Of a DNA stretch of 49,604 nucleotides, positions 1 to 4,855 are shown piece after piece; within the stretch, counting starts at the first letter, position 1; each line of letters opens with the position of its first letter. The notes beneath the pieces were generated by a model that ran no database searches, had not been told where the DNA came from, and worked only from the letters and a program-made list of their open reading frames with translations. A program made the translations under genes and the position numbers. This stretch comes from a virus: positions 1-49,604 of IMG/VR virus record IMGVR_UViG_3300042507_007719; one strand, 5' to 3'.

Positions 1-44
1 TTGGCGGTGACGAGACGGGCGAGGTTGTAGGGACGGAATTTCAT
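1..44 (-). CDS. Start of a leftward gene cut by the window edge
   Basis: An ATG at 44 reading leftward opens a frame MKFRPYNLARLVTA that runs off the left edge. It follows the small leftward genes at 80-348 and would be the next member of that cluster. No Shine-Dalgarno-like sequence is visible before it. The fragment is too short to say more. Confidence 0.4.
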   Translation of the reverse strand, partial: MKFRPYNLARLVTA

Positions 45-79
45 AGTTAGCGGGTGATTTTGGGTTGTTGGCGGATGAA

Positions 80-244
80 TCAGGACAGTTGGCGGATGAT
101 TCCGACAAACTGGCGGATGGTTTCCCGTGCGTAGTCGCGCTTGTTGCGGTCGCGGCTATGGCGCACGGGCCAGAGGTGGCAGATCCGCTCGGACAACACG
201 CGGCGAAGCGTGAAGACCGAGGGTGACGGAATACGGACGGTCAT
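80..244 (-). CDS. Small basic protein, 54 aa, unknown function
   Basis: The frame begins MTVRIPSPSVFTLRRVL and ends in a basic helical stretch (RDRNKRDYARETIRQFVGI). I chose the ATG at 244 because it lies 5 nt after the stop of the preceding small gene (250-348). An in-frame upstream ATG at 292 would make 70 residues but would overlap that gene. The protein is rich in Arg and may bind nucleic acid, which is inference from composition only. I recognise no family. It is part of a leftward cluster of tiny genes with little spacing. It could also be a chance frame, because it is short and lacks a clear ribosome-binding site. Confidence 0.4.
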   Translation of the reverse strand: MTVRIPSPSVFTLRRVLSERICHLWPVRHSRDRNKRDYARETIRQFVGIIRQLS

Positions 245-249
245 GGCCG

Positions 250-348
250 TCAGTGCAGTTCGCGGTAGATGCCCGCGAGCTGGAATTTCCACGTGGACGG
301 CTTGATCAGCATGACGGCCACGTGCAGGACGATACGGATGGGTTTCAT
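250..348 (-). CDS. Tiny hypothetical protein, 32 aa
   Basis: A short leftward frame starts MKPIRIVLHVAVMLIKPSTW and ends IYRELH. The first half is hydrophobic enough to be a short membrane or amphipathic segment. It lies between the 58-residue gene upstream and the 54-residue gene 5 nt downstream, so a polycistronic leftward message is likely. The start follows a GC-rich hairpin (359-384) by about 10 nt. No family is recognisable, and at this size coding status is uncertain. Confidence 0.4.
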   Translation of the reverse strand: MKPIRIVLHVAVMLIKPSTWKFQLAGIYRELH

Positions 349-358
349 AAAATTGAGT

Positions 359-384
359 GCGGCGGGTGGTTGCCCACCCGCCGC
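359..384 (-). terminator. GC-rich hairpin between two tiny leftward genes
   Basis: There is an 11-bp perfect stem (GCGGCGGGTGG with its complement) and a 4-nt loop. On the minus strand it is followed by ACTCAATTTT and then the ATG at 348. The weak T-tract makes it an attenuator or partial terminator candidate rather than a certain terminator. Confidence 0.4.
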
Positions 385-391
385 GAGGGAA

Positions 392-568
392 CTACGGCTT
401 GATGTAGGCGTTGACCCCGATGGTCACGGGTTTGCCGCCGACGCTGGCGGTGGTGGCCATGTTGCCGCCGGAGGTGGCGACGACGAGGGTTTTGCCGCTG
501 GCGCTGGGGCGCGGGGAGTGCATCGGCAGGGTGATGACGAGGTTGTTGCCTTCGATTTTTGCAGTCAT
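392..568 (-). CDS. Small Ser/Thr/Gly-rich protein, 58 aa
   Basis: The leftward frame starts MTAKIEGNNLVITLPM and ends GVNAYIKP. Alternating hydrophobic and polar residues (NNLVITLP, KTLVVATS, KPVTIGVNAYI) predict a small all-beta protein, and the composition (few Cys, many Gly/Thr/Val) is that of a folded soluble protein. The ATG at 568 shares an ATGA overlap with the stop of a possible upstream frame (565-732), the coupling style used throughout this genome. A hairpin with loop ACAA/TTGT lies about 50 nt upstream. I cannot assign a function. Coding potential looks better than for its neighbours because the reading frame has sensible amino-acid usage. Confidence 0.6.
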   Translation of the reverse strand: MTAKIEGNNLVITLPMHSPRPSASGKTLVVATSGGNMATTASVGGKPVTIGVNAYIKP

Positions 569-732
569 GGTTTGATTGGTTGCGTGTTCGGTTGATGAGT
601 AAGCCCGCGAACACGGACGGACTTACAAAAGTCGGGGAAATGCCTGACGCGGGTGACAAAAGAGGTGGGCCATCCTCCCCCACCGGAGGATGGCCCTGTG
701 CAAACGCGCCGATTGGCGCGGCCCATGCACAT
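565..732 (-). CDS. Possible small Cys/Arg-rich protein, 55 aa (uncertain)
   Basis: The leftward frame begins MCMGRANRRVCTGPSSGG and ends PNTQPIKP, with its TGA overlapping the ATG of the next gene (ATGA). That junction argues for translation. Against it, almost the whole frame is made of inverted repeats (620-633, 667-696, 705-720), so the segment could instead be a structured untranslated leader. A competing frame in the same strand (345-914) is equally open, which shows that openness means little here. Confidence 0.25.
   Translation of the reverse strand: MCMGRANRRVCTGPSSGGGGWPTSFVTRVRHFPDFCKSVRVRGLTHQPNTQPIKP
620..633 (-). promoter_or_regulatory. Small hairpin with loop TTGT (minus strand)
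   Basis: GACTT/AAGTC pairs around the loop ACAA (plus strand). The same core, CTTACAAAAG, recurs at 1784-1793 and 3277-3286, each time before leftward genes. The loop and closing CTT/AAG are identical in all three. Confidence 0.45.
667..696 (-). terminator. 12-bp perfect hairpin, terminator-like on minus strand
   Basis: GGGCCATCCTCC (667-678) pairs perfectly with 685-696 around a 6-nt loop. On the minus strand it is followed within a few bases by CTTTTG, a modest T-tract. It could terminate a leftward transcript or be part of a structured leader, since two further hairpins lie within 60 nt. Confidence 0.4.
705..720. other. 6-bp GC hairpin with tetraloop
   Basis: CGCGCC and GGCGCG pair around GATT. 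It is the third hairpin in a row in the 600-720 interval and supports a structured RNA in this stretch. Confidence 0.35.
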
Positions 733-927
733 TTGTTCTGCGTAGATGGTGGAACGCAGGAAATGTGGCCGGGGTTACCGACGAAATCCACGGACGGAGC
801 CGTGTCAAAAGTGTGTTCCTCGTCGGGTAATCCTCCGAACACGCGCGCGCTTGTTCGACGAGGCTTCCGATATTGGTGGCGTCCCACCTTTTCAGCGAGG
901 AAAGGGAAAATCACGGACGGCGCCGTG
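733..927. other. Intergenic stretch with CACGGACGG boxes
   Basis: No convincing gene lies here. It holds two of the three copies of CACGGACGG (789-797, 912-920; the first is at 612-620). The two here sit in small hairpins closed by CCGTG. The only long frame covering the stretch (minus, 345-914) has non-protein-like composition. Confidence 0.4.
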
Positions 928-971
928 AAAAAAAGTGGGAGGCACGGGGGTTGGCGTTCCCCCCGTGCCTC
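928..971 (-). terminator. Strong rho-independent terminator for the 999-1757 gene
   Basis: The 12-bp stem GAGGCACGGGGG (939-950) pairs with 960-971 around a 9-nt loop. On the minus strand it is followed by CCAC and seven T residues (plus-strand A928-A934). It lies about 28 nt beyond the stop codon of the leftward gene 999-1757. Confidence 0.85.
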
Positions 972-998
972 GGGTCGCGGCGTAGTGGACGGCGCGGT

Positions 999-1757
999 TT
1001 AGGCAGCTTTTTTGGCCTTTTTGGAGCCGGTGCCTTCGACGATGGAGCGCAGGGCATCCATGACGGGCGTGGCATCCTGGAGTCGCGGCAGGATCTCGTT
1101 CAAGCCTTTGATGTGCGCCATCGCGGCGGACACAAGGTCGGCTTGGGAGATGCCTTCGGCGGCGGGCAGTTTGACGACGTTCGCGGGAACATCGGCTTTG
1201 CCCTTCTTGCCGGACTTCTCGGTTTTGCCGGACTCGGTCGGAGTCTCGGCGGTCGCGGTCTCGGTGGTCGACTCGGCGGAGTTGGCCTTGTCGATCAGCG
1301 CGGCCTTGTCGGCTTCGCGCTGCTTGTGCTCGGCGATCGTGCAGCCATTGTCGGCGACGCACTCAAGTTCCTCGCGGTAGTTTTTGGCCTTGAGGACAGC
1401 CTTGAGTGTGTCCATCGACCGGAACTTGCGGATGGCGCGGCACTCGGTGAACGTCAGCGTGTCGTAGCGCGCTTCCGAGATGGTTCCGTCTTCGACGAAG
1501 GCGAAAGCATCGGCGGCGAACTTCGCGTTGCTGATCGTGGAGCGGTGGACTCCGGCGGCGGACAAGACCTGTTCGACAGTCTCGCCTTTGGCAACGTGCC
1601 GGGCGATGAATGTCATGAGCTTGCCGAGTTCGGAGAACGCGCGGCGGACGATGTTGTCACGTTGGACAAAGAGTTCGACGCGCTGCTCCTGCTGCATGGA
1701 TTGAATCTCCGAAGCCTGCAGAACGGCGGTCGGAGAGGTCTTGGTGGCTTTAGCCAT
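999..1757 (-). CDS. Putative HTH DNA-binding regulator, 252 aa
   Basis: The ATG at 1757 is preceded on the minus strand by a clear AGGAGGT ribosome-binding site. The N-terminal half is helical and contains a helix-turn-helix-like stretch around residues 58-78 (GETVEQVLSAAGVHRSTISN), where a turn Gly and the polar recognition helix STISNAK are visible. The middle (about 145-190) is a low-complexity Lys/Thr/Glu/Ser linker. The C-terminal part (about 195-240) is a second helical segment, ending in a basic KKAKKAA tail. This fits a DNA-binding regulator or partition/replication accessory protein with two domains joined by a flexible linker, but I recognise no named family. It is a monocistronic leftward unit with its own leader hairpins and a strong terminator. 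Confidence 0.75.
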   Translation of the reverse strand: MAKATKTSPTAVLQASEIQSMQQEQRVELFVQRDNIVRRAFSELGKLMTFIARHVAKGETVEQVLSAAGVHRSTISNAKFAADAFAFVEDGTISEARYDTLTFTECRAIRKFRSMDTLKAVLKAKNYREELECVADNGCTIAEHKQREADKAALIDKANSAESTTETATAETPTESGKTEKSGKKGKADVPANVVKLPAAEGISQADLVSAAMAHIKGLNEILPRLQDATPVMDALRSIVEGTGSKKAKKAA

Positions 1758-1990
1758 TGTGTTACCTCCTATTGCGCGCCGTGCTTACAAAAGCACGGGC
1801 GGCGCGGTTTTCGCGTGACCCCGCACCCCACATGGGATGCGGACAGAACGCGGGAAAGGCGGGAACCAAGACCGCGACAGAGACAGAGAGGCCATTCAAG
1901 CCAGAGACGATCTGGCGGACGGCGTTTGCCTCACCGGACGGCCCCACAGGGCAGTCCGGTGAAACAAAAAACCTCGGACGGCGAAAATTA
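1758..1990 (-). promoter_or_regulatory. Structured leader region of the 999-1757 gene
   Basis: About 230 nt lie between an upstream terminator and the start codon. The region contains a 9-bp inverted repeat TCACCGGAC (1931-1939 with 1954-1962) and an 8-bp hairpin with loop ACAA (1779-1798) placed 21 nt before the ATG. Three CGGACGGC boxes start at 1916, 1935 and 1975. I see no convincing gene; a 78-residue frame here starts with TTG and has poor composition. The promoter must lie here, but I cannot place its boxes with confidence. Confidence 0.5.
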
Positions 1991-1996
1991 TTAAGC

Positions 1997-2025
1997 AAAA
2001 GGCGCGCGGGAAAATCCCGCGCGCC
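1997..2025 (-). terminator. Rho-independent terminator after the GCGC-rich gene
   Basis: GGCGCGCGGGA (2001-2011) pairs perfectly with 2015-2025 around a 3-nt loop. On the minus strand it is followed by TTTTGCTTAATAATTTT. It sits 12 nt after the stop codon of the leftward gene 2038-3018. Confidence 0.85.
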
Positions 2026-2037
2026 TCTGTGAGTGAG

Positions 2038-3018
2038 TTAGGCGCGGAGCAAGTCCGCCGCGACTAATTCCGGCAGATTCAAGCGCGCCGCCGTGGCGCG
2101 GTAGTCGCGGAGCATATTCGCCCACGCGGCGCGCGCGCGGCGCGGCGCGCCTTTTCCGCCTTTGTCGCGGAGGCTCCAATCGCCGCGAACCTTCGCGCCG
2201 CTACCTTCCGGCGAGACGCCGGAGGCGATGCGCAGCGTAAAGGCGATGCGACCAGAAGGCGCGCCGGAGGTGATGACCGCGCGCTTATAGGCAAAGGCGC
2301 GGCGGACAAAGCGCAAATCGCGGCGGAGTGCCGCGCGCTCTTTACGAAGCGCGCCGCCTATGGCGCGACCCGTGCGCGTCTCGTGGATTGTGCGAACGTG
2401 GCAGCCGTGGACAAGAAACGCGCGGCGCACAAGCGCGCGCGCTTTGTCATAGGCGCCGCGAAGCGCGAAAGCGCGCGCCGCTTCCGGCAGGTCGTCGCGG
2501 GACTCCGCGCCGTGCGCGTAGTCTTCCGGCAACGTGTCGCCGTGCGACATCTTCCGCCCCATGCGATCCACGGCGCGCGCGGCGCCGAGAAAGGCGGCGC
2601 CATGCGGCGCCGCGTCCGGTGCGATCTTGAAGCGCGCGAGAGTGTCGCGCGCCGCGTCCGCCGCTTCTTCCGGCGCGCAAAGCGCCGCCACGATTTCCGC
2701 CGCCGCCCCGCGCGCTTCTTCTTTCGCCTCCGCGAAAGTTAAGGTGAGGCGATTCGCCTCCGCGCGCACTGTGGCGCGGTGCGCGACCTTTCCGGCGAGG
2801 TCATCCAAGCCGATAAGATGCGGCACGGCGCCGCCGTGCGTGAAATCGCGCGCGGCGCGCGGGGCGCTGTTAATTTTTACTTTCCGCATGGCGCCGCGAA
2901 TAAAGGCGGCGCGCTCGTGCGCGGATTCGCGCGCGATCGTTTCCCATGCGTTGCCGGAGTTACGTCCGGCGCGTGCGCCTTTGGCGGCGCGCTTCGTTGT
3001 CGTTTGCTCTGTTACCAT
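2038..3018 (-). CDS. Ala/Arg-rich protein of unknown function, 326 aa, GCGC-dense gene
   Basis: I chose the ATG at 3018 (MVTEQTTTKRAAKG). AGGTAA lies 13 nt upstream on the minus strand, and a 16-bp palindrome lies at 3058-3073. An in-frame ATG at 3063 would put the palindrome at the very start of the gene. The protein is almost all helix-forming, with about one Ala in five residues and many Arg. It has no visible signal peptide or membrane segment. The DNA is packed with GCGC tetranucleotides, unlike the rest of the window, so the gene may come from another source or be under unusual mutational bias. I recognise no family. It ends in a strong terminator and forms a single-gene unit. Confidence 0.7.
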   Translation of the reverse strand: MVTEQTTTKRAAKGARAGRNSGNAWETIARESAHERAAFIRGAMRKVKINSAPRAARDFTHGGAVPHLIGLDDLAGKVAHRATVRAEANRLTLTFAEAKEEARGAAAEIVAALCAPEEAADAARDTLARFKIAPDAAPHGAAFLGAARAVDRMGRKMSHGDTLPEDYAHGAESRDDLPEAARAFALRGAYDKARALVRRAFLVHGCHVRTIHETRTGRAIGGALRKERAALRRDLRFVRRAFAYKRAVITSGAPSGRIAFTLRIASGVSPEGSGAKVRGDWSLRDKGGKGAPRRARAAWANMLRDYRATAARLNLPELVAADLLRA

Positions 3019-3057
3019 AGCAAATAAGAAGTTACCTGAAAGCGTAGCAACGCACAA

Positions 3058-3073
3058 GCGCAAAATTTTGCGC
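3058..3073. promoter_or_regulatory. 16-bp perfect palindrome, operator candidate
   Basis: GCGCAAAATTTTGCGC is a perfect palindrome located 40 bp upstream of the start of the leftward gene 2038-3018 and next to the tandem repeat array. It has the size and symmetry of a binding site for a dimeric regulator. The XRE-like protein at 3406-3624 is a candidate partner (inference). Confidence 0.5.
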
Positions 3074-3080
3074 GCGTTGC

Positions 3081-3349
3081 TTCACCCTTTAGGGATTGCG
3101 CGCATCACAAGCAACGCGCGCGCGCTTATGTAAGCGCGCTCACGCTCTGGTGATGCTTCACCCTTTAGGGATTGCGCGCATCACAAGCAACGCGCGCGCG
3201 CTTATGTAAGCGCGCTCACGCTCTGGTGATGCTTCACCCTTTAGGGATTGCGCGCATCACAAGCAACGCGCGCACGCTTACAAAAGCGCGCGCACGCTCT
3301 AATGATGCTCACCCTTTAGGGTTTGCACGCATCACAAGCAACGCGCGCC
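3081..3349. repeat. 76-bp tandem repeat array, about 3.5 copies
   Basis: Copies start at 3081, 3157, 3233 and 3309 (last one partial, one base shorter at its start). Copies 1 and 2 are identical; copies 3 and 4 have diverged. Each unit contains CCCTTTAGGG, an inverted GCATCAC/GTGATGC pair, and an internal stem GCGCGCTT/AAGCGCGC. The third copy changes the internal loop to CTTACAAAAG. There are no spacers between copies. No gene is present. The array could be a replication or partition site, a regulator-binding array or a structured RNA. Confidence 0.85.
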
Positions 3350-3355
3350 GGAATC

Positions 3356-3373
3356 TTACTTATGAATAAGTAA
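3356..3373. repeat. AT-rich interrupted palindrome beside the array
   Basis: TTACTTAT and ATAAGTAA are exact complements separated by GA. The site lies immediately after the 76-bp array in a locally AT-rich stretch (about 3350-3405). On the minus strand it is also downstream of the 3406-3624 gene, so it may help end that transcript. Confidence 0.5.
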
Positions 3374-3405
3374 AAATAACTCCGTCCAACCAAAAAAAAC
3401 GGGGG

Positions 3406-3624
3406 TCAGGAGCGCCGTCCGTCCATCCATTCGACGATGGCCAGGAGGGTTTCGCCGTTCGGGGTTTTGCGCCGTCCGACGTATTCGCAGATGCGGATGG
3501 TGGCGGAGCGGGGGTTGTCGGGCCGGAGGTAGCGGGCCAGTTGGGTGGTGAGGCCGCGTTCGGTCTTGAGGAGCCGGTCGAGCTTACGCATGAGGGCGTC
3601 CGTCCGAGGGGTTGGTTTGGTCAT
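3406..3624 (-). CDS. XRE/Cro-like HTH regulator candidate, 72 aa
   Basis: The small basic protein starts MTKPTPRTDALMRKLDRLL. The second half (LTTQLARYL, then ICEYVGRRKTPNGETLLAIV) matches the pattern of Cro/C1-type helix-turn-helix proteins. In those, a short helix-turn-helix is followed by a conserved RxTPNGE-type segment and a hydrophobic closing helix ending near EWM. It would act as a transcriptional repressor or regulator. It is transcribed divergently from the plus-strand operon that begins at 3707, with an 82-bp shared control region, which is the classic layout of a phage switch. No ribosome-binding site is obvious at the ATG at 3624. On the minus strand the stop is followed by eight T residues within 20 nt, without a clear stem. 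Confidence 0.75.
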   Translation of the reverse strand: MTKPTPRTDALMRKLDRLLKTERGLTTQLARYLRPDNPRSATIRICEYVGRRKTPNGETLLAIVEWMDGRRS

Positions 3625-3706
3625 GCGGCAAAGCTAACGCGCAAAGGTAGCAAGTCAAGGCGCCGTCCGGTAAAAAAGTCTACCGAAATGGCCCCAGCGC
3701 AAGGGT
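3625..3706. promoter_or_regulatory. Divergent control region
   Basis: This 82-bp gap lies between the leftward XRE-like gene and the rightward operon. It contains a GGTAG/CTACC inverted pair (about 3645-3685) that overlaps the first copy of the 24-bp repeat (3673-3696). I cannot define -10/-35 boxes with confidence. Confidence 0.4.
3673..3696 (+). repeat. 24-bp direct repeat, copy 1
   Basis: The repeat runs from AAAAAGTCTACC through GAAATGGCCCCA and ends 10 nt before the ATG at 3707. It is identical to 3924-3947. The ATG inside the repeat opens a 10-codon frame (MAPAQGYDGS) that overlaps the start of the next gene. Confidence 0.8.
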
Positions 3707-3925
3707 ATGACGGTTCATAATTACGTGCAGGGGGTGTTGCGGGAAGTGCTGGCGGCGGTGGGTCAAACGGAGTCTGCGGTGGCGTGCCTGAGTATTCCCG
3801 AAGCGGTCACTCTCTCTGTAAGTCTGGATCAGGAAGGAGTGGTCTGCGCCCCGTCCAAGGAATCGGGGCGGATCTGTTTCACCGTGATGGTGGTTCCGAA
3901 AATCGAGTGCTGCGGGGTGAACTAA
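3707..3925 (+). CDS. Hypothetical protein, 72 aa
   Basis: The start ATG at 3707 has AAGGG 3 nt upstream and follows the first 24-bp repeat. The protein (MTVHNYVQGVLREVLAAV) has an amphipathic N-terminal helix and a beta-rich second half containing three Cys (VCAPSK, IECCGVN). It is the first gene of the rightward operon facing the XRE-like regulator, so it is probably an early or regulatory protein (inference from position). I recognise no family. Its last codon is followed directly by the second copy of the 24-bp repeat, which begins inside the stop codon. Confidence 0.55.
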   Translation: MTVHNYVQGVLREVLAAVGQTESAVACLSIPEAVTLSVSLDQEGVVCAPSKESGRICFTVMVVPKIECCGVN

Positions 3926-3947
3926 AAAGTCTACCGAAATGGCCCCA
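3924..3947 (+). repeat. 24-bp direct repeat, copy 2
   Basis: Identical to 3673-3696. It starts inside the stop codon of the 3707-3925 gene and ends 11 nt before the ATG at 3959. The internal ATG opens a 7-codon frame (MAPLQGR) whose TGA overlaps the next start as ATGA. Confidence 0.8.
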
Positions 3948-3958
3948 CTTCAAGGACG

Positions 3959-4228
3959 ATGACCACAAGAAAAAAGACAACCAAACGGGCCGCGCAAGCG
4001 GCAAAGGATGTGCCAAGCGAGATCCCTGCGGCGGCGAATTACCGTCCGTGGTGGCAAGGCCAGCGGCGTTCGCGGCGCCGAGCCACGGCGTTTGACACGT
4101 TTGCGGCGGCGGCTTTGACCGGGCTGTTGGTGCGGGAGAGCGCGGAGACAACGCTCTCGGAGTTGGTCGAGGGGGCGCTGCATCTGGCGACTTTGATGGA
4201 GGCGGCGAAGGAGGAGCGCGGCAAATGA
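3959..4228 (+). CDS. Basic small protein, 89 aa
   Basis: The start ATG at 3959 has AAGGA 3 nt upstream. The N-terminal half is strongly basic (TTRKKTTKRAAQ, QRRSRRRAT), and the second half is a regular helix (ALTGLLVRESAETTLSELV). The shape suggests a small nucleic-acid-binding or oligomeric adaptor protein, but no family is recognisable. It is coupled to the next gene by an ATGA overlap. The 24-bp repeat and a 7-codon frame in front of it suggest a shared translational or transcriptional control with the 3707 gene. Confidence 0.6.
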   Translation: MTTRKKTTKRAAQAAKDVPSEIPAAANYRPWWQGQRRSRRRATAFDTFAAAALTGLLVRESAETTLSELVEGALHLATLMEAAKEERGK

Positions 4229-4338
4229 CACGGGCATGGCAGAAACGGCTGATTCTGCTGGGCGCGCTGGCCTATCTGCTGGCGTTTTGGGGTGTGGTGG
4301 CGGCGATTGTTATGCTGGTGAGGGGGTGCGGATCGTGA
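4225..4338 (+). CDS. Single-pass membrane protein, 37 aa
   Basis: The frame is MTRAWQKRLILLGALAYLLA, then a strongly hydrophobic run (FWGVVAAIVMLVRG). It is one transmembrane helix with a basic N-terminus. The ATG overlaps the stop of the upstream gene (ATGA), and its own stop overlaps the GTG of the next gene (GTGA). That coupling supports it as real despite its size. Function is unknown; it could be a small membrane regulator or superinfection-exclusion-type protein, for which there is no direct evidence. Confidence 0.6.
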   Translation: MTRAWQKRLILLGALAYLLAFWGVVAAIVMLVRGCGS

Positions 4339-4619
4339 CCTACGGAGGCTATCCGCCGTTTGTCGCGGGAAGCGACACGAGTGCCGAAGCGGCTTTGCAG
4401 ATCGCGCCCGATACCAACCGGCTCCGCCGTTTGGTGCTGGAGGCGATTGATGCGGGACGCGGCATGACTTGTTGCGAGGTGGAACGGAACTTGGGCTTGC
4501 GGCATCAGACGGCGAGTGCGCGCATTCGTGAGTTGGCACTGAAAGGCCGCGTAGTGGACAGCGGTGAACGGAGACTCACGGCATCCGGACGAAAGGCCGT
4601 GGTGTGGAGAAAGATATGA
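4335..4619 (+). CDS. Winged-helix DNA-binding protein, 94 aa
   Basis: The GTG start at 4335 overlaps the upstream stop (GTGA). A longer frame to 4236 would overlap the membrane-protein gene completely. After a Tyr/Pro-containing N-terminus (GGYPPFVAGSDTS), the domain at about residues 25-90 reads as a winged helix: helix LRRLVLEAI, a turn, recognition helix HQTASARIREL, then the wing KGRVVDSGERRLTASGRKAVVW. The last part, with SGxRxxTxSGRxAxVW, is typical of small phage MarR-like winged-helix proteins. It is probably a phage transcription regulator. It is coupled by ATGA to the next gene. Confidence 0.75.
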   Translation: MTYGGYPPFVAGSDTSAEAALQIAPDTNRLRRLVLEAIDAGRGMTCCEVERNLGLRHQTASARIRELALKGRVVDSGERRLTASGRKAVVWRKI

Positions 4620-4855
4620 CAACAAAAGAGCTACCATTGCCGTCCGCCGACAAGCTGTGGACGCATTTGCGGGTGCAGGATCCGAAGGAACTGCGGCGGC
4701 AGGGTTACAGGATGCTGGCGGGGCCGTATGCCGAGCGAGAGGCGGAATTGTTGCGTTCGGTAGTCGGAGATGCCGACCGGAGTGGGCGGTATCTGGGTTA
4801 TTCGGAGGACGCGGAGCGCCAGATTCATGTATGGCAGAGGAGCAAACGTCTATGA
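4616..4855 (+). CDS. Hypothetical protein, 79 aa
   Basis: The start ATG at 4616 overlaps the upstream stop (ATGA). An in-frame ATG at 4604 is possible but would overlap further. The protein (MTTKELPLPSADKLWTHLRV) is soluble and charged, with a helix-rich middle (REAELLRSVVGDAD) and a basic C-terminus (IHVWQRSKRL). No family is recognised. It sits between the winged-helix gene and the glycosyltransferase, coupled at both ends. Confidence 0.6.
   Translation: MTTKELPLPSADKLWTHLRVQDPKELRRQGYRMLAGPYAEREAELLRSVVGDADRSGRYLGYSEDAERQIHVWQRSKRL

Noticed and set aside
345-914. 189-residue leftward protein
   Set aside because: The frame is open but its composition is not protein-like, and it covers several hairpins, a better-supported 58-residue gene and intergenic boxes.
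1762-1998. 78-residue leftward protein
   Set aside because: It starts with TTG and spans inverted repeats; the region is better explained as a structured leader.
3081-3349. CRISPR array
   Set aside because: Units are 76 bp and directly abut one another with no unique spacers, and no cas genes are near.
1-3660. Host chromosomal flank on the left
   Set aside because: The genes are small, regulator-like and arranged as phage early genes; none is a typical host housekeeping gene.
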